A stretch of 64,000 nucleotides of DNA from DASUAS01 sp963809795 (GTDB taxonomy: Bacteria; Actinomycetota; Acidimicrobiia; IMCC26256; DASPTH01). The position numbers and the translations under genes were made by a program. Location of the stretch: positions 62,001-126,000 of the forward strand of contig CAWELN010000010.1 in NCBI GenBank assembly GCA_963809795.1, given 5' to 3'. Below, piece after piece: positions 8,616-17,261 of the stretch (the first letter of the stretch is position 1; each line of letters opens with the position of its first letter). The notes under the pieces are model-generated. The model was not told the DNA's origin. It did not search any database and saw only the letters and a program-made list of their open reading frames with translations.

Positions 8616-8950
8616 ATGAAGCTGGGTCACGTGCTGGCGGCAGGCACGATCGGGATCATCGGGATCGTGGGCAGCGCCGGCGTGGCCACCGCCGACACCA
8701 CGAGCACGCCGACCCCCCACGACAAGCAGGCGGTGTGCGCCAAGGCGACCAGCCGGCTACCCAACCTCCAGGACCGGATCACGAAGGTCGACGCTCGGAT
8801 CTCGAGCCTCCAGACGCGGCTGACCGATGCGCAGTCCAAGAAGCAGGCCTACCGGACGAAGTACCTGCAGGACCGCATCGATGGGCCAACACGCGGCACG
8901 AGCATCTGACCAACGTGGTCAACCGGATCAACAGCCGTTGTCCCGCCTAG
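8616..8950 (+). CDS. small secreted coiled-coil protein, frameshifted near the end
   Basis: Signal peptide MKLGHVLAAGTIGIIGIVG...GVATA (cleavage near residue 26), then a Cys (VCAKATSRLP) and a helical coiled-coil segment with heptad-like spacing (ITKVDARISSLQTRLTDAQ). The continuous frame stops at 8909 in GPTRGTSI. One base out, the frame continues the same amphipathic pattern as RWANTRHEHLTNVVNRINSR and ends CPA at 8950, giving a second Cys that could pair with the first. I therefore read the gene as 8616-8950 with a one-base indel near 8882. Exported, function unknown. Confidence 0.65.
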
Positions 8951-8990
8951 ACCGCACAACCCCTGGTGACGGGGGCGGATCGTCGCTCCG

Positions 8991-9350
8991 CTACTTGAAC
9001 CAGATGCGCTGGTACTCGCGGCTCATGGGGTGGAGGAGCAGCGCGACGAGCGCACCGTCGAACAGGAAGTTGATGATGGCGAGCGACGTCAGCACCTCGG
9101 TGCCGAAGACCGCGAACAGCATCACGATCTGCAGGATCGCGCCCCCGACGGCAACCGCGTATCCCCACTTCTTCTCGTTGGCGATGCCGAACCCGCCGGC
9201 CGCCAGTGCCGCGATCGTGATCAATCCGGCCAGCACCGAGGTGGCGACGAAGCCGAAGAGCAGCCCGAAGACAGCGTCGACGTAGCAGAGGATCGTGGCC
9301 ATGTAGAGGGTCTGGGGCTGGAACTGATTGACCCACTTCCACTGGTTCAC
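8991..9350 (-). CDS. four-helix membrane protein coupled to rlmN
   Basis: 119-residue integral membrane protein with four hydrophobic helices (about residues 17-35, 37-55, 64-82 and 87-107). The end SREYQRIWFK is charged and probably cytosolic. GTG at 9350 overlaps the rlmN stop in a GTGA, so it is translated by coupling to rlmN. The two strong overlaps upstream (mshD-rlmN, rlmN-this gene) make it the third gene of one operon. No family recognised. Confidence 0.75.
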   Translation of the reverse strand: MNQWKWVNQFQPQTLYMATILCYVDAVFGLLFGFVATSVLAGLITIAALAAGGFGIANEKKWGYAVAVGGAILQIVMLFAVFGTEVLTSLAIINFLFDGALVALLLHPMSREYQRIWFK

Positions 9351-10411
9351 CGCTCCATAATGGCCGATGGCGGCGACCCGCGCGGTATCGCCGCCCGCGA
9401 GCGGAGCTGCCCGCACGCGGCGGCGATGTCGGTGCCCCGGTTGCGGCGCACCGTGGCGGTGACCCCGTGCCCCTTCACCCGGTCCGCGAACGCCCTCAGC
9501 GCCGGCCCCGCGGGCGCGTGGCCACCGAACCCGTCGGTCGGGTTCAACGGGATCAGGTTCACGTGCGCGCCGCCCACGCCGGGGAACGCACCCAGCAGCC
9601 GCCCCAGGGCCTCGGCCTGGCCCGGCGAGTCGTTCGCGCCTTCGATGCAGGCGTACTCGAAGGTCACCCGCCGGCCCTTGGCGCCGGCGAACTCGGCCGC
9701 GGCGTCGAGGACCTCGGCGATCGGGTAGCGCCGGTTGAGGGGCACCAGCTCGTCGCGCTCGGCGTCGGTGGCCGCGTGCAGCGACACCGCGAGGGTCACC
9801 GGAAGGTCCTCGTGTGCGAGGCGCCGGATGCCGGGGACGACCCCGACGGTGCTGACGGTGATCCGGCGGGCCGAGAGCCCGAGATCCTCGTGGATGCGTT
9901 CGACCGCGGCCCAGGTCTGGTCGTAGTTGGCGAGCGGCTCGCCCATGCCCATGAAGACGACGTTGCTGACCCGTTGGGGGGAGGTGTGCCCGGCGCGCAC
10001 GACCTGCTCGACGATCTCGCCGGCGTCGAGGTGTCGCTCGAAGCCGGCCTGGCCGGTGGCGCAGAAGGTGCAACCCATCGCGCACCCGGCCTGGGACGAC
10101 ACGCACACCGTGGCCCGCTCGGGATACCGCATGAGCACGGTCTCGACCTGCGCGTTGTCGCGTCGACACGACCACAGCCACTTCGACGTCATGTCGTCGT
10201 GCGCGGTCACGTGGGTGATCGGATCGAGCGCGAGCGGCAACCCGTCGGCCAGGCGCTCGCGCAACGCGCGCGGCAGCGCGGTGGCGTCGTCGAGCGGCAC
10301 GTGCTGCCGGTACAGCGCATCCCAGACCTGGCCGGCGCGGTAGCGCGGTTGACCCCACTCGGCGAGGAGCGCCTCGAGCTCGGCCCGGCTGGTGCCGTAG
10401 CGCGTGCTCAC
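9347..10411 (-). CDS. rlmN: 23S rRNA (adenine-C2)-methyltransferase RlmN
   Basis: Radical-SAM enzyme of 354 residues that methylates C2 of A2503 in 23S rRNA and of A37 in some tRNAs. The 4Fe-4S cysteines are C110, C114 and C117 in CAMGCTFC. Other family marks are the SAM motif FMGMGEPLANYD, ITVSTVGVVPGIRRLA, and the methyl-carrying Cys in TDIAAACGQL near the end. The GTG start at 10411 overlaps the mshD stop by GTGA, and its own stop overlaps the next gene in the same way. Length and motifs are intact. Confidence 0.95.
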   Translation of the reverse strand: MSTRYGTSRAELEALLAEWGQPRYRAGQVWDALYRQHVPLDDATALPRALRERLADGLPLALDPITHVTAHDDMTSKWLWSCRRDNAQVETVLMRYPERATVCVSSQAGCAMGCTFCATGQAGFERHLDAGEIVEQVVRAGHTSPQRVSNVVFMGMGEPLANYDQTWAAVERIHEDLGLSARRITVSTVGVVPGIRRLAHEDLPVTLAVSLHAATDAERDELVPLNRRYPIAEVLDAAAEFAGAKGRRVTFEYACIEGANDSPGQAEALGRLLGAFPGVGGAHVNLIPLNPTDGFGGHAPAGPALRAFADRVKGHGVTATVRRNRGTDIAAACGQLRSRAAIPRGSPPSAIMER

Positions 10412-11310
10412 GCGACCTCGAGCCCGTAGGCGCAGTCGGTGCGCGACGTGGTGAATCCCAGCGAGCGGTAGAGCCCGACGGCGGCCTCGTTCGCGCCGTC
10501 GACGAACAGCATGCCGACGGTGATGCCGCGGTCGGCCAGCGACTGCAGACCACCGGCGGTGAGGGCACGGCCCAGGCCCTTGCCGTGTCGGCTGGGGTCG
10601 GCCCCGATCACGTAGATCTCGCCGAGGGCGTCGGGCTCGTGCGGGGGCTGGGGCGGGTGCACCTTCGTCCAGCAGGAACCGGCCAGGCCGTCGGCGTCGA
10701 AGGCGAGGAGGAAGCCGTCGGGGTCGAACCAGGGCTCCTGCTCGCGGGCGCGCAACATGTCGACGGTCCAGGCGCCCTGTTCGGGGTGACCGGCGAACGC
10801 CCGGTTGTTCACCTCGACCCACGCCGCCTCGTCCTGCCCGGGCACGAAGGTGCGCACGCTCACGTCGTCGGGCCAGCGAGGCGGAGAGGGGAGCGGCAGC
10901 GCGACACGCATCTGCAGGAGCTCGCGTTCGAGGGTGAAGCCGAATCGGCGACCGCGCGCGTCATCGTCGGCGTTCGCGCCATGCACCCAGTAGGTGACGT
11001 GGCCGCCACCTTCCTCGCGCACCAGCTCGATGGCCCCGGCGATCAGCTCGTCGCGACGCGCGTCGGCGACGCCCGGGAGGACCGCGAGCTCCAGCGACCA
11101 CTCGCCCGCGTGATGGTGCGCGAGGTGCGCGTACGCGTCACCGGTCTCGTCGAGGAGACCGCGGTCGCGGCCGGCAGCGGCGTGCATCCCGGTCCAGGCG
11201 TCGTCGCCGAGGGGCACGATGCCGGTCGCGGCTTCGACCGCGTCGGCGAGCGCTCGCACGCGCTCGACGTCGGCGGCTGCGAAGCTGCGCAGCACCAGGA
11301 AGGATTGCAC
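10408..11310 (-). CDS. mshD: mycothiol synthase (MshD-like), tandem GNAT
   Basis: 300-residue protein with two GNAT halves, as in MshD, which transfers acetyl from acetyl-CoA to Cys-GlcN-Ins in the last step of mycothiol synthesis. The C-terminal half shows EIYVIGADPSRHGKGLGRAL (acetyl-CoA loop) and LFVDGANEAAVGLYRSLGF, close to actinobacterial MshD, plus the conserved middle FDPDGFLLAFDADGLAGSCW. This gene is strong taxonomic evidence for an actinobacterium. GTG at 11310 lies 7 nt after TACCCT (11323-11318), which suggests a leaderless mRNA. It leads the operon with rlmN and a membrane protein. Confidence 0.88.
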   Translation of the reverse strand: MQSFLVLRSFAAADVERVRALADAVEAATGIVPLGDDAWTGMHAAAGRDRGLLDETGDAYAHLAHHHAGEWSLELAVLPGVADARRDELIAGAIELVREEGGGHVTYWVHGANADDDARGRRFGFTLERELLQMRVALPLPSPPRWPDDVSVRTFVPGQDEAAWVEVNNRAFAGHPEQGAWTVDMLRAREQEPWFDPDGFLLAFDADGLAGSCWTKVHPPQPPHEPDALGEIYVIGADPSRHGKGLGRALTAGGLQSLADRGITVGMLFVDGANEAAVGLYRSLGFTTSRTDCAYGLEVA

Positions 11311-11358
11311 GCGGCGGAGGGTAGCGTCGGGTCACACCACCGAGGGACAGGAGCGGGC

Positions 11359-12135
11359 ATGCAGATCGACGCGTACGAGCCCGGGGTGCCGTGCTGGGTC
11401 GACCTCGGGAGCCCCGATCCTCAGGGCGCGGCCGACTTCTACGGCGCGCTCTTCGGCTGGGACGTGCCCGAGGGGCCGGAGGAGGCGGGTGGCTACCGCA
11501 TCGCGACCGTGGGCGGCCTTCCCGTCGCCGGGATCGGTCCGGCCCAGAACCCCGGCCCGCCGGTCTGGACCACGTACGTCGACGTGGAGAGCGCCGACGA
11601 GACGGCGGAGAAGGTGAGCGCGGCCGGCGGGCAGGTGATCGTGCCGGCGATGGACGTGTTCGAGCACGGCCGCATGGCCGTCTTCGTCGACCCGGTCGGG
11701 GCGTTCATCTCGGTCTGGCAACCCGGTGACCACCCGGGCTCACAGCTGGTGAACGAGCCGGGCACCTGGTCGTGGAGCGAGCTGCTGACCACCGACCTCG
11801 AGGCGTCGAAGGCGTTCTACGGTGCGGCGTTCGGGTGGGGCGCCAACGTGCAGGGTGCCGGCCCGATGGGCCAGTACGTCGAGTGGCAGGTGAACGGCCG
11901 CTCGGTCGCCGGGATGATGGAGAAGCCGCCGATGCTGCCGGCCGAGGTGCCGCCGCACTGGGCCGTGTACTTCGCGGTGTCCGACACCGACGACGCGGTG
12001 TCCCGCGTCGCCGAGCTCGGCGGCACGGTGCTGATGCCGCCGATGGACATCGAGCCGGGCCGGTTCTCGCCCGTGACCGATCCCACCGGTGCGGTCTTCA
12101 ACGTCATCGCGCTCAAACCCGAGCTCGCCGGCTGA
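11359..12135 (+). CDS. VOC-family (glyoxalase-like) protein, two domains
   Basis: 258 residues made of two vicinal-oxygen-chelate modules. The first (residues 10-125) begins CWVDLGSPDPQGAADFYGAL; the second (135-255) begins WSWSELLTTDLEASKAFYGA. Both share FYGA.FGW, like hydroxylase/glyoxalase-family proteins common in actinobacteria and often annotated as 27-kDa antigen Cfp30B-like. Metal ligands of true enzymes are not clearly kept, so the activity is open. ATG at 11359 follows GGACAGGAG. It is divergent from mshD with 48 bp between. Confidence 0.85.
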   Translation: MQIDAYEPGVPCWVDLGSPDPQGAADFYGALFGWDVPEGPEEAGGYRIATVGGLPVAGIGPAQNPGPPVWTTYVDVESADETAEKVSAAGGQVIVPAMDVFEHGRMAVFVDPVGAFISVWQPGDHPGSQLVNEPGTWSWSELLTTDLEASKAFYGAAFGWGANVQGAGPMGQYVEWQVNGRSVAGMMEKPPMLPAEVPPHWAVYFAVSDTDDAVSRVAELGGTVLMPPMDIEPGRFSPVTDPTGAVFNVIALKPELAG

Positions 12136-12218
12136 CCGCCGCACCCGGCCGAGACGTCGCGCCGTTCGTACGTCGTCGACGGGTAGGAGCGACGCAACCT
12201 CGCGAGTAGGTTCGGCGG

Positions 12219-12884
12219 ATGGCCCGACCGCGTGGAGCGAGGGCGCGCGCCGACGAGGTGCGGGCGCGCCTGGCGCAGGAGTACCCGGACGCCGACAGCG
12301 CGCTGGTGCGCGAGAACCCGTTCCAGCTCCTGGTCGCGACGATCCTGTCGGCGCAGACGACCGACGAGAACGTGAACAAGGTGACGCCGGCGCTGTTCGC
12401 CCGGTACCCGACGCCTGCCGACCTCGCCGACGCCGATCCGGCCGAGGTCGAGCAGCTCGTGTTCGCCACCGGCTTCTACCGGTCGAAGACCAAGAACCTC
12501 CTCGGTATGGCGCGCGCGCTCGAGGACGACTTCGGCGGCGAGGTGCCCACCGAGCTCGACGACCTCGTGAAGCTGCCCGGTGTCGGGCGGAAGACCGGCA
12601 ACGTGGTGCGCTCGGTCGCCTTCGATCTCCCCGGTCTCCCGGTCGACACCCATGTGGGCCGGCTCGCCCGTCGCCTCAAGCTCACGACCGAGACCGACCC
12701 GGTGAAGGCCGAGCTCGACCTGAACGCGCTGATCCCGCCCGAGGAGCGGGGCCGATTCTCGCTGCGGATGATCCTGCACGGTCGACAGGTCTGCTTCGCT
12801 CGCAAACCGAACTGCGGCGGTTGTGTCCTGGTCGACATCTGTCCGTCGGCCGACCCGGCGGCGCGCCAGGCCCACGCACGCTGA
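12219..12884 (+). CDS. nth: endonuclease III
   Basis: Base-excision repair glycosylase/AP lyase for oxidised pyrimidines, 221 residues. It has the helix-hairpin-helix LPGVGRKTGNVV with the catalytic Lys, the catalytic Asp in VDTHVGRLARRL, and the 4Fe-4S cluster cysteines C192, C199, C202 and C208 with the exact C-x6-C-x2-C-x5-C spacing. The start ATG 12219 lies 6 nt after TAGGTT (12207-12212), a leaderless arrangement. Complete and ordinary. Confidence 0.96.
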   Translation: MARPRGARARADEVRARLAQEYPDADSALVRENPFQLLVATILSAQTTDENVNKVTPALFARYPTPADLADADPAEVEQLVFATGFYRSKTKNLLGMARALEDDFGGEVPTELDDLVKLPGVGRKTGNVVRSVAFDLPGLPVDTHVGRLARRLKLTTETDPVKAELDLNALIPPEERGRFSLRMILHGRQVCFARKPNCGGCVLVDICPSADPAARQAHAR

Positions 12885-12914
12885 CCGCTTCGCCGTCCCG
12901 CGCTCCGCGCCCGG

Positions 12915-13115
12915 CTAGCCCGAGAGCATGCCCCCGGCGCGGTCGAGCGCGCGCGCCGCACCGCGCAGGGCACGCTCGGCCTGGTCGAGCTCGGCGGCGA
13001 TGGCGGAATCGTCCGAGTCGCGGTAGCGATCGCCCACCGCGACGACCCGGGTGGTGAGCTCCTCGACCTGCGTGCGCAGGGTCGAGAGCTCGGCGAAGTC
13101 GGACGACGCAGCCAT
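12915..13115 (-). CDS. small helical protein, 66 aa
   Basis: Short acidic protein, MAASSDFAELSTLRTQVEEL followed by an Ala/Arg/Asp-rich helix (AELDQAERALRGAARALDR). It looks like a coiled coil without membrane segments. It lies between nth and the his operon on the opposite strand. No family recognised; codon use fits the genome, and no strong ribosome site is seen. Confidence 0.5.
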   Translation of the reverse strand: MAASSDFAELSTLRTQVEELTTRVVAVGDRYRDSDDSAIAAELDQAERALRGAARALDRAGGMLSG

Positions 13116-13182
13116 CGCTGCAGACTAGGAGGCGACGAATGGGGGCCGTCCGGGAGAGGGCACGGCTTACGATGACCCCACC

Positions 13183-14493
13183 GTGCTCACCCGACTCGAC
13201 CTCCGCGGCGCCGCCGACCTGGCCCGCGCGCTGGCGCGCTCGGACGACGACGCTGACGACGGCGACGAAGCCCTCGCCGCGGTCAGGGAGATCCTCGCCG
13301 CCGTCCGCCGCGGGGGTGACGCGGCCGTCCGCGAGCTCACCCTCCGGTTCGACGGCTGCGACCTCGCCGACCCCCGGGTGCCCGCCGCCGACCTGCAGGC
13401 CGCGCTGCACGCGATCCCGGGCGACCTGCGGACGGCGCTGGAGATCGCCGCCGCGCGCATCGGTGAGTACCACGCGCTCCAGGCCGACGTCGTCGAGCCG
13501 GTGCTCGACCGCGACGGCGTGTCGCTCCGTGAGGTCGTGGTCCCGGTCGGGCGGGCCGGTCTGTACGTGCCGGGCGGTCGGGCCGCCTACCCGTCCACCG
13601 TGCTGATGACCGCCATCCCCGCGCAGCTCGCCGGGGTCGACGAGCTCGTGCTCAGCGTGCCGCCGGCGGCCGACGGCCGGGTGCCCGACGCCACGCTGGC
13701 CGCCGCCGCGCTGCTCGGGATCACCGAGGTCGTGCGGATCGGCGGCGCCCAGGCGATCGCCGCGTTGGCGTACGGCACCGAGTCCCTGCGGCCGGTCGAC
13801 GTGATCGTCGGGCCCGGGAACCGGTACGTCGCGCTGGCCAAGCGCGAGGTCGCGGGCCGGGTCGGCATCGAGTCGTTCGCCGGTCCCTCCGAGGTGGTGG
13901 TCGTCGCCGACGGGACCGTTCCCGCGACGTTCGCCGCCGCCGACCTCCTCGCGCAGGCCGAGCACGGCCCCGGTGGCGCGGCCGTGCTGGTGGCGTGGGA
14001 CGCGGCGGTGATCGACGCCACCGAGGACGCGATCGACCGTCTCCTCGCCGACGCGCCCCGGCGCGACGACATCAGTGCGACCCTGCGCAGCGGGGGACGG
14101 GCGGTCCTGGTCGACGACGCGGTCGCCGCGCTCGACGCGGTGAACGTGATCGCGCCCGAGCACCTCGAGCTGCTGACCGCCGACCCCGAAGCGCTCCTCC
14201 CGCTCGTGCGCAACGCCGGTGCGGTGTTCCTCGGGGCGTGGTCGCCCGCCGCGCTCGGTGACTACGTCGCCGGGGTGAACCACGTGCTCCCGACCGACCG
14301 CAGCGCCCGGTTCGCCAGCGCGCTGCGCGTCGACACGTTCCGGAAGCACGTCCACGTGGTGCGGGCCAGCGAGGAGGGCCTCGCCGCGCTCGCCCCGCAC
14401 ATCGACGCCATCGCGGCCGCCGAGGGCCTCGACGCCCACGCCCGTTCGGTCGCCGCCCGGAGCCCGCTCACGGTCCCCGGGGAGAGCTCGTGA
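13183..14493 (+). CDS. hisD: histidinol dehydrogenase
   Basis: Zn-dependent enzyme for the last two steps of histidine synthesis (histidinol to histidine, 2 NAD+). 436 residues, typical length. Visible family segments: VVPVGRAGLYVPGGRAAYPS, GGAQAIAALAYGTES, VDVIVGPGNRYVALAKREV, FAGPSEVVVVADGT, the zinc/catalytic region LLAQAEHGPGG and the C-terminal YVAGVNHVLPT. GTG at 13183, 9 nt after TACGAT, no clear Shine-Dalgarno. It heads hisD-hisC-hisB-hisA; its stop overlaps the hisC start by 4 bp. Confidence 0.96.
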   Translation: MLTRLDLRGAADLARALARSDDDADDGDEALAAVREILAAVRRGGDAAVRELTLRFDGCDLADPRVPAADLQAALHAIPGDLRTALEIAAARIGEYHALQADVVEPVLDRDGVSLREVVVPVGRAGLYVPGGRAAYPSTVLMTAIPAQLAGVDELVLSVPPAADGRVPDATLAAAALLGITEVVRIGGAQAIAALAYGTESLRPVDVIVGPGNRYVALAKREVAGRVGIESFAGPSEVVVVADGTVPATFAAADLLAQAEHGPGGAAVLVAWDAAVIDATEDAIDRLLADAPRRDDISATLRSGGRAVLVDDAVAALDAVNVIAPEHLELLTADPEALLPLVRNAGAVFLGAWSPAALGDYVAGVNHVLPTDRSARFASALRVDTFRKHVHVVRASEEGLAALAPHIDAIAAAEGLDAHARSVAARSPLTVPGESS

Positions 14494-15566
14494 ACGCGCC
14501 GGTCTCGCCGCGCGACGACCTGCGGGCGCTGGAGGGCTACCACTCGCCTCAGCTCGACGTCGCCGTCCGGCTGAACACCAACGAGAGCCCGTTCCCCCCG
14601 CCGCCCGCGTTCGTCGAGCGCTGGATCGCGGAGCTACGGGAGGCGCCGCTCAACCGGTACCCGGACCGCGGAGCCCGGGCGCTGCGGGCGGCTCTGGGTG
14701 CGCACCTCGGGCAGCCGGTCGACCGGCTGTTCTGCGCCAACGGGTCGAACGAGGTGTTGCAGACGCTCCTGCTCACCTACGGCGGCCCCGGACGGCGCGC
14801 GGCGATGTTCGAGCCCACGTACGCGCTGCACTCGCACATCGCCCGCATCACCGGCACCGAGGTCGTGGTGGGGGAGCGTCGGGCCGACTTCTCCATCGAT
14901 CCGGACGCCGCCCGCGACCTGGTCGGCCGGCACGCGCCCACGATCGTGTTCGTGTGCAGCCCGAACAACCCGACCGGCACCGTCGAGCCCGCCACCACCG
15001 TCGAGGGCCTGCTCGACGCATTCGACGGTCTCGTGGTCGTCGACGAGGCCTACGGCGAGTTCGCGCCGCGTAGCGCGCTCGAGCTGGTTCGCGACGACCG
15101 GCGGCTCGTCGTCGTGCGCACGTACTCGAAGGTGTGGTCGATGGCCGCGCTGCGGCTCGGGTTCGCGGTGGCGCCGCCGTGGGTGGTCGCGGAGCTCGAG
15201 AAGGTGGTGCTGCCGTACCACCTCGCGTCGGCCACCCAGATCGCGGGTCGGCTCGCGCTGGAGCTCGGAGCCGAGATGGACGATCGCGTGCATCGGCTGG
15301 TCGCGGAACGGGAGCGGGTCGCCGCGCACCTCGCCCAGGTCGACGGCATCACCGTGTTCCCGTCGGGCGCGAACTTCCTGCTGTTCCGCCCGGCCGGCGA
15401 CGGTCACGTGCTCTGGGAGCGGCTGGTCGAGCAGGGGGTGCTGGTGCGCGACTTCTCGCGCTGGCCACGCCTCGACGATTGCCTGCGCGTCACCATCGGC
15501 ACACCCGCGGAGAACGACACGTTCCTCGACGCGCTACGCGCGTCGCTCCAGGAGGTAGCTGCGTGA
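14490..15566 (+). CDS. hisC: histidinol-phosphate aminotransferase
   Basis: PLP enzyme of fold type I that transaminates imidazole-acetol phosphate to histidinol phosphate. 358 residues. Marks: LNTNESPFPPPPAFVE, NRYPDRGARALRAALG, ANGSNEVLQTLLLTYGGPGR, CSPNNPTGTVEPATTVE, VVDEAYGEFAP, and TYSKVWSMAALRLGFAVA with the PLP lysine. GTG at 14490 overlaps the hisD stop (GTGA). A gap of 46 bp leads to hisB. Confidence 0.95.
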   Translation: MNAPVSPRDDLRALEGYHSPQLDVAVRLNTNESPFPPPPAFVERWIAELREAPLNRYPDRGARALRAALGAHLGQPVDRLFCANGSNEVLQTLLLTYGGPGRRAAMFEPTYALHSHIARITGTEVVVGERRADFSIDPDAARDLVGRHAPTIVFVCSPNNPTGTVEPATTVEGLLDAFDGLVVVDEAYGEFAPRSALELVRDDRRLVVVRTYSKVWSMAALRLGFAVAPPWVVAELEKVVLPYHLASATQIAGRLALELGAEMDDRVHRLVAERERVAAHLAQVDGITVFPSGANFLLFRPAGDGHVLWERLVEQGVLVRDFSRWPRLDDCLRVTIGTPAENDTFLDALRASLQEVAA

Positions 15567-15612
15567 TGAAGGTTCGGCAGAGGCCGGGACGCCGGAGCGG
15601 AATCGACGCGAC

Positions 15613-16197
15613 ATGAAGCCCCGCAGCTCCGAGCAACGACGCACCACCAAGGAGACCACGATCGAGCTGTCGCTCGTGGTCGACGGCGGTGGCAGTGCGT
15701 CGGCGTCGACCGGCATCCCGTTCTTCGACCACATGCTGGAGCAGCTCGGGAAGCACGGCGGCTTCGACCTGCGGATCGTCGCGTCGGGCGACCTCGACGT
15801 CGACCTCCACCACACCGTGGAGGACGTCGGCATCGTGCTGGGCACCGCGCTGAAGGAGGCCCTCGGCGACAAGGCCGGCGTGCGCCGGTTCGCGTCGTCG
15901 CTGGTGCCCCTGGACGAGGCCTTGGTGCAGGTCGCGCTCGACCTGTCGGGCCGCCCGTTCCTCGTCTACGAGGTCGACCCCGTCGTCGAGTGGATCGGGA
16001 CCTTCGACCCCCAGCTCGCCGAGGAGTTCTGGCGGGCGCTCGCCTTCGCGGCCGGCGTCACGCTGCACATCCGTTCGCTCTCGGGGCGCAACGGGCACCA
16101 CGTGATCGAGGCCTCGTTCAAAGGTGTGGCCCGGGCGCTGCGCGACGCGGTCAGGGTCGAGGGCTCCGGGGTGCCGTCGACCAAGGGAACGCTCTGA
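15613..16197 (+). CDS. hisB: imidazoleglycerol-phosphate dehydratase
   Basis: Mn-dependent dehydratase of histidine synthesis, 194 residues. The metal-binding segments are FFDHMLEQLGKHGGFD and DLHHTVEDVGI, with the mirrored second half FWRALAFAAGVTLHIRSLSG and GRNGHHVIEASFKGVARAL. Monofunctional, as in actinobacteria (no fused phosphatase). ATG at 15613. The hisA reading frame begins within 9 bp of its stop. Confidence 0.96.
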   Translation: MKPRSSEQRRTTKETTIELSLVVDGGGSASASTGIPFFDHMLEQLGKHGGFDLRIVASGDLDVDLHHTVEDVGIVLGTALKEALGDKAGVRRFASSLVPLDEALVQVALDLSGRPFLVYEVDPVVEWIGTFDPQLAEEFWRALAFAAGVTLHIRSLSGRNGHHVIEASFKGVARALRDAVRVEGSGVPSTKGTL

Positions 16198-16205
16198 GCC
16201 GGACC

Positions 16206-16953
16206 GTGGTCGAGCTGCTCCCCGCGATCGACCTGCGCGACGGCCATTGCGTGCGGCTGCACCAGGGCGACTTCGCCGCCGAGACCGTCTACGACGACGA
16301 TCCGGTCCGGGTCGCCGCGCGAGTTCGAGTCCGCCGGCGCGCGGTGGATCCACGTGGTGGACCTCGATGCCGCCCGTACCGGCACCCGGGCCCACCTCGA
16401 CCAGATCCGCCTGATCGTCCGCAGCGTCGCCTGCCGGGTCGAGGTGGGAGGCGGCGTGCGGTCGGCCGAATCGGCGCTCGAGCTGCTCGACGCCGGGGTC
16501 GAGCGGGTCGTGATCGGCACCGCCGCGGTCGAGCGCCCGGCGCTGGTGGAGGAGCTGTGCCGGGAGTTCCCGGGACGCATCGCGGTGGGCCTCGACGCCC
16601 GGGGCAACGAGGTGGCCATCCGCGGGTGGCAGGAAGGGTCCGGTGCCGATCTGGTCGACCTCGCCCGCCGCTTCGACGGCATCGGGCTCGCCGCCCTCGT
16701 CGTCACCGAGATCGGGCGCGACGGGACCCTCGAGGGCCCGGCGTTCGGGCAGCTGGCCGCGGTCCTGGGCGCCGGCTCGGTCCCGCTGGTCGCCAGCGGC
16801 GGCGTGGGTTCGCTCGACGACCTGCGGGCCCTCGCACGGCTCCGCTCCGGCGACCGGGCGCTGGCGGGCGTGATCGTGGGACGTGCGATCTACGAGGGAC
16901 GCTTCGGCGTGGCCGACGCGTTGGCGTCGCTCTCGGAGGCCGTGACCGACTGA
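16206..16953 (+). CDS. hisA: phosphoribosyl isomerase (HisA/PriA type), frameshifted
   Basis: TIM-barrel isomerase converting ProFAR to PRFAR; in many actinobacteria the same enzyme (PriA) also does the TrpF reaction, but here a separate trpF exists at 32072. The first frame gives VVELLPAIDLRDGHCVRLHQ and ends in YDDDPVRVAAR; near 16319 the frame moves by one base and continues EFESAGARWIHVVDLDAAR, EVGGGVRSAESA, VIGTAAVERPALV, VVTEIGRDGTLEGP and ASGGVGSLDDL to the stop at 16953. The two pieces join without loss of homology, so this is a single indel. No hisH lies between hisB and hisA. Confidence 0.9.
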
Positions 16954-17033
16954 CCACCGGCGCGATACGGTCGGGTGGCACGCAGCACCATCGATCGGCC
17001 ACAGCCAGTCCCACACGAGTGAGGAGAGTGCGA

Positions 17034-17249
17034 ATGGCGAACGGGAGCGACGTGATCGACGAAGGATTCTTCCGGCGGTACCGGGAGCTGCTCGACGCCG
17101 AGGACGCGGCGTTCGACGAGCTCGAGCACGCGTACGAGGACGGCGACCGTGCGCACTGGGACGCCGACCTGGCGGCGTGGCGCCACATCGTCGAGAAGCG
17201 TTGTGCGTTCCTCGAGAAAGAGGGCTTGACGCCCGTCACCGCCGGCTGA
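17034..17249 (+). CDS. small acidic protein, 71 aa
   Basis: MANGSDVIDEGFFRRYRELL and then an acidic helix (DAAFDELEHAYEDGD) and HIVEKRCAFLEKEGLTPVTAG. No family recognised. GAGGAG lies about 10 nt before ATG 17034. It is 80 bp after hisA on the same strand and may be read through from the his operon. Soluble, probably all-helical. Confidence 0.6.
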   Translation: MANGSDVIDEGFFRRYRELLDAEDAAFDELEHAYEDGDRAHWDADLAAWRHIVEKRCAFLEKEGLTPVTAG

Positions 17250-17261
17250 CGCGCTCGCCGC

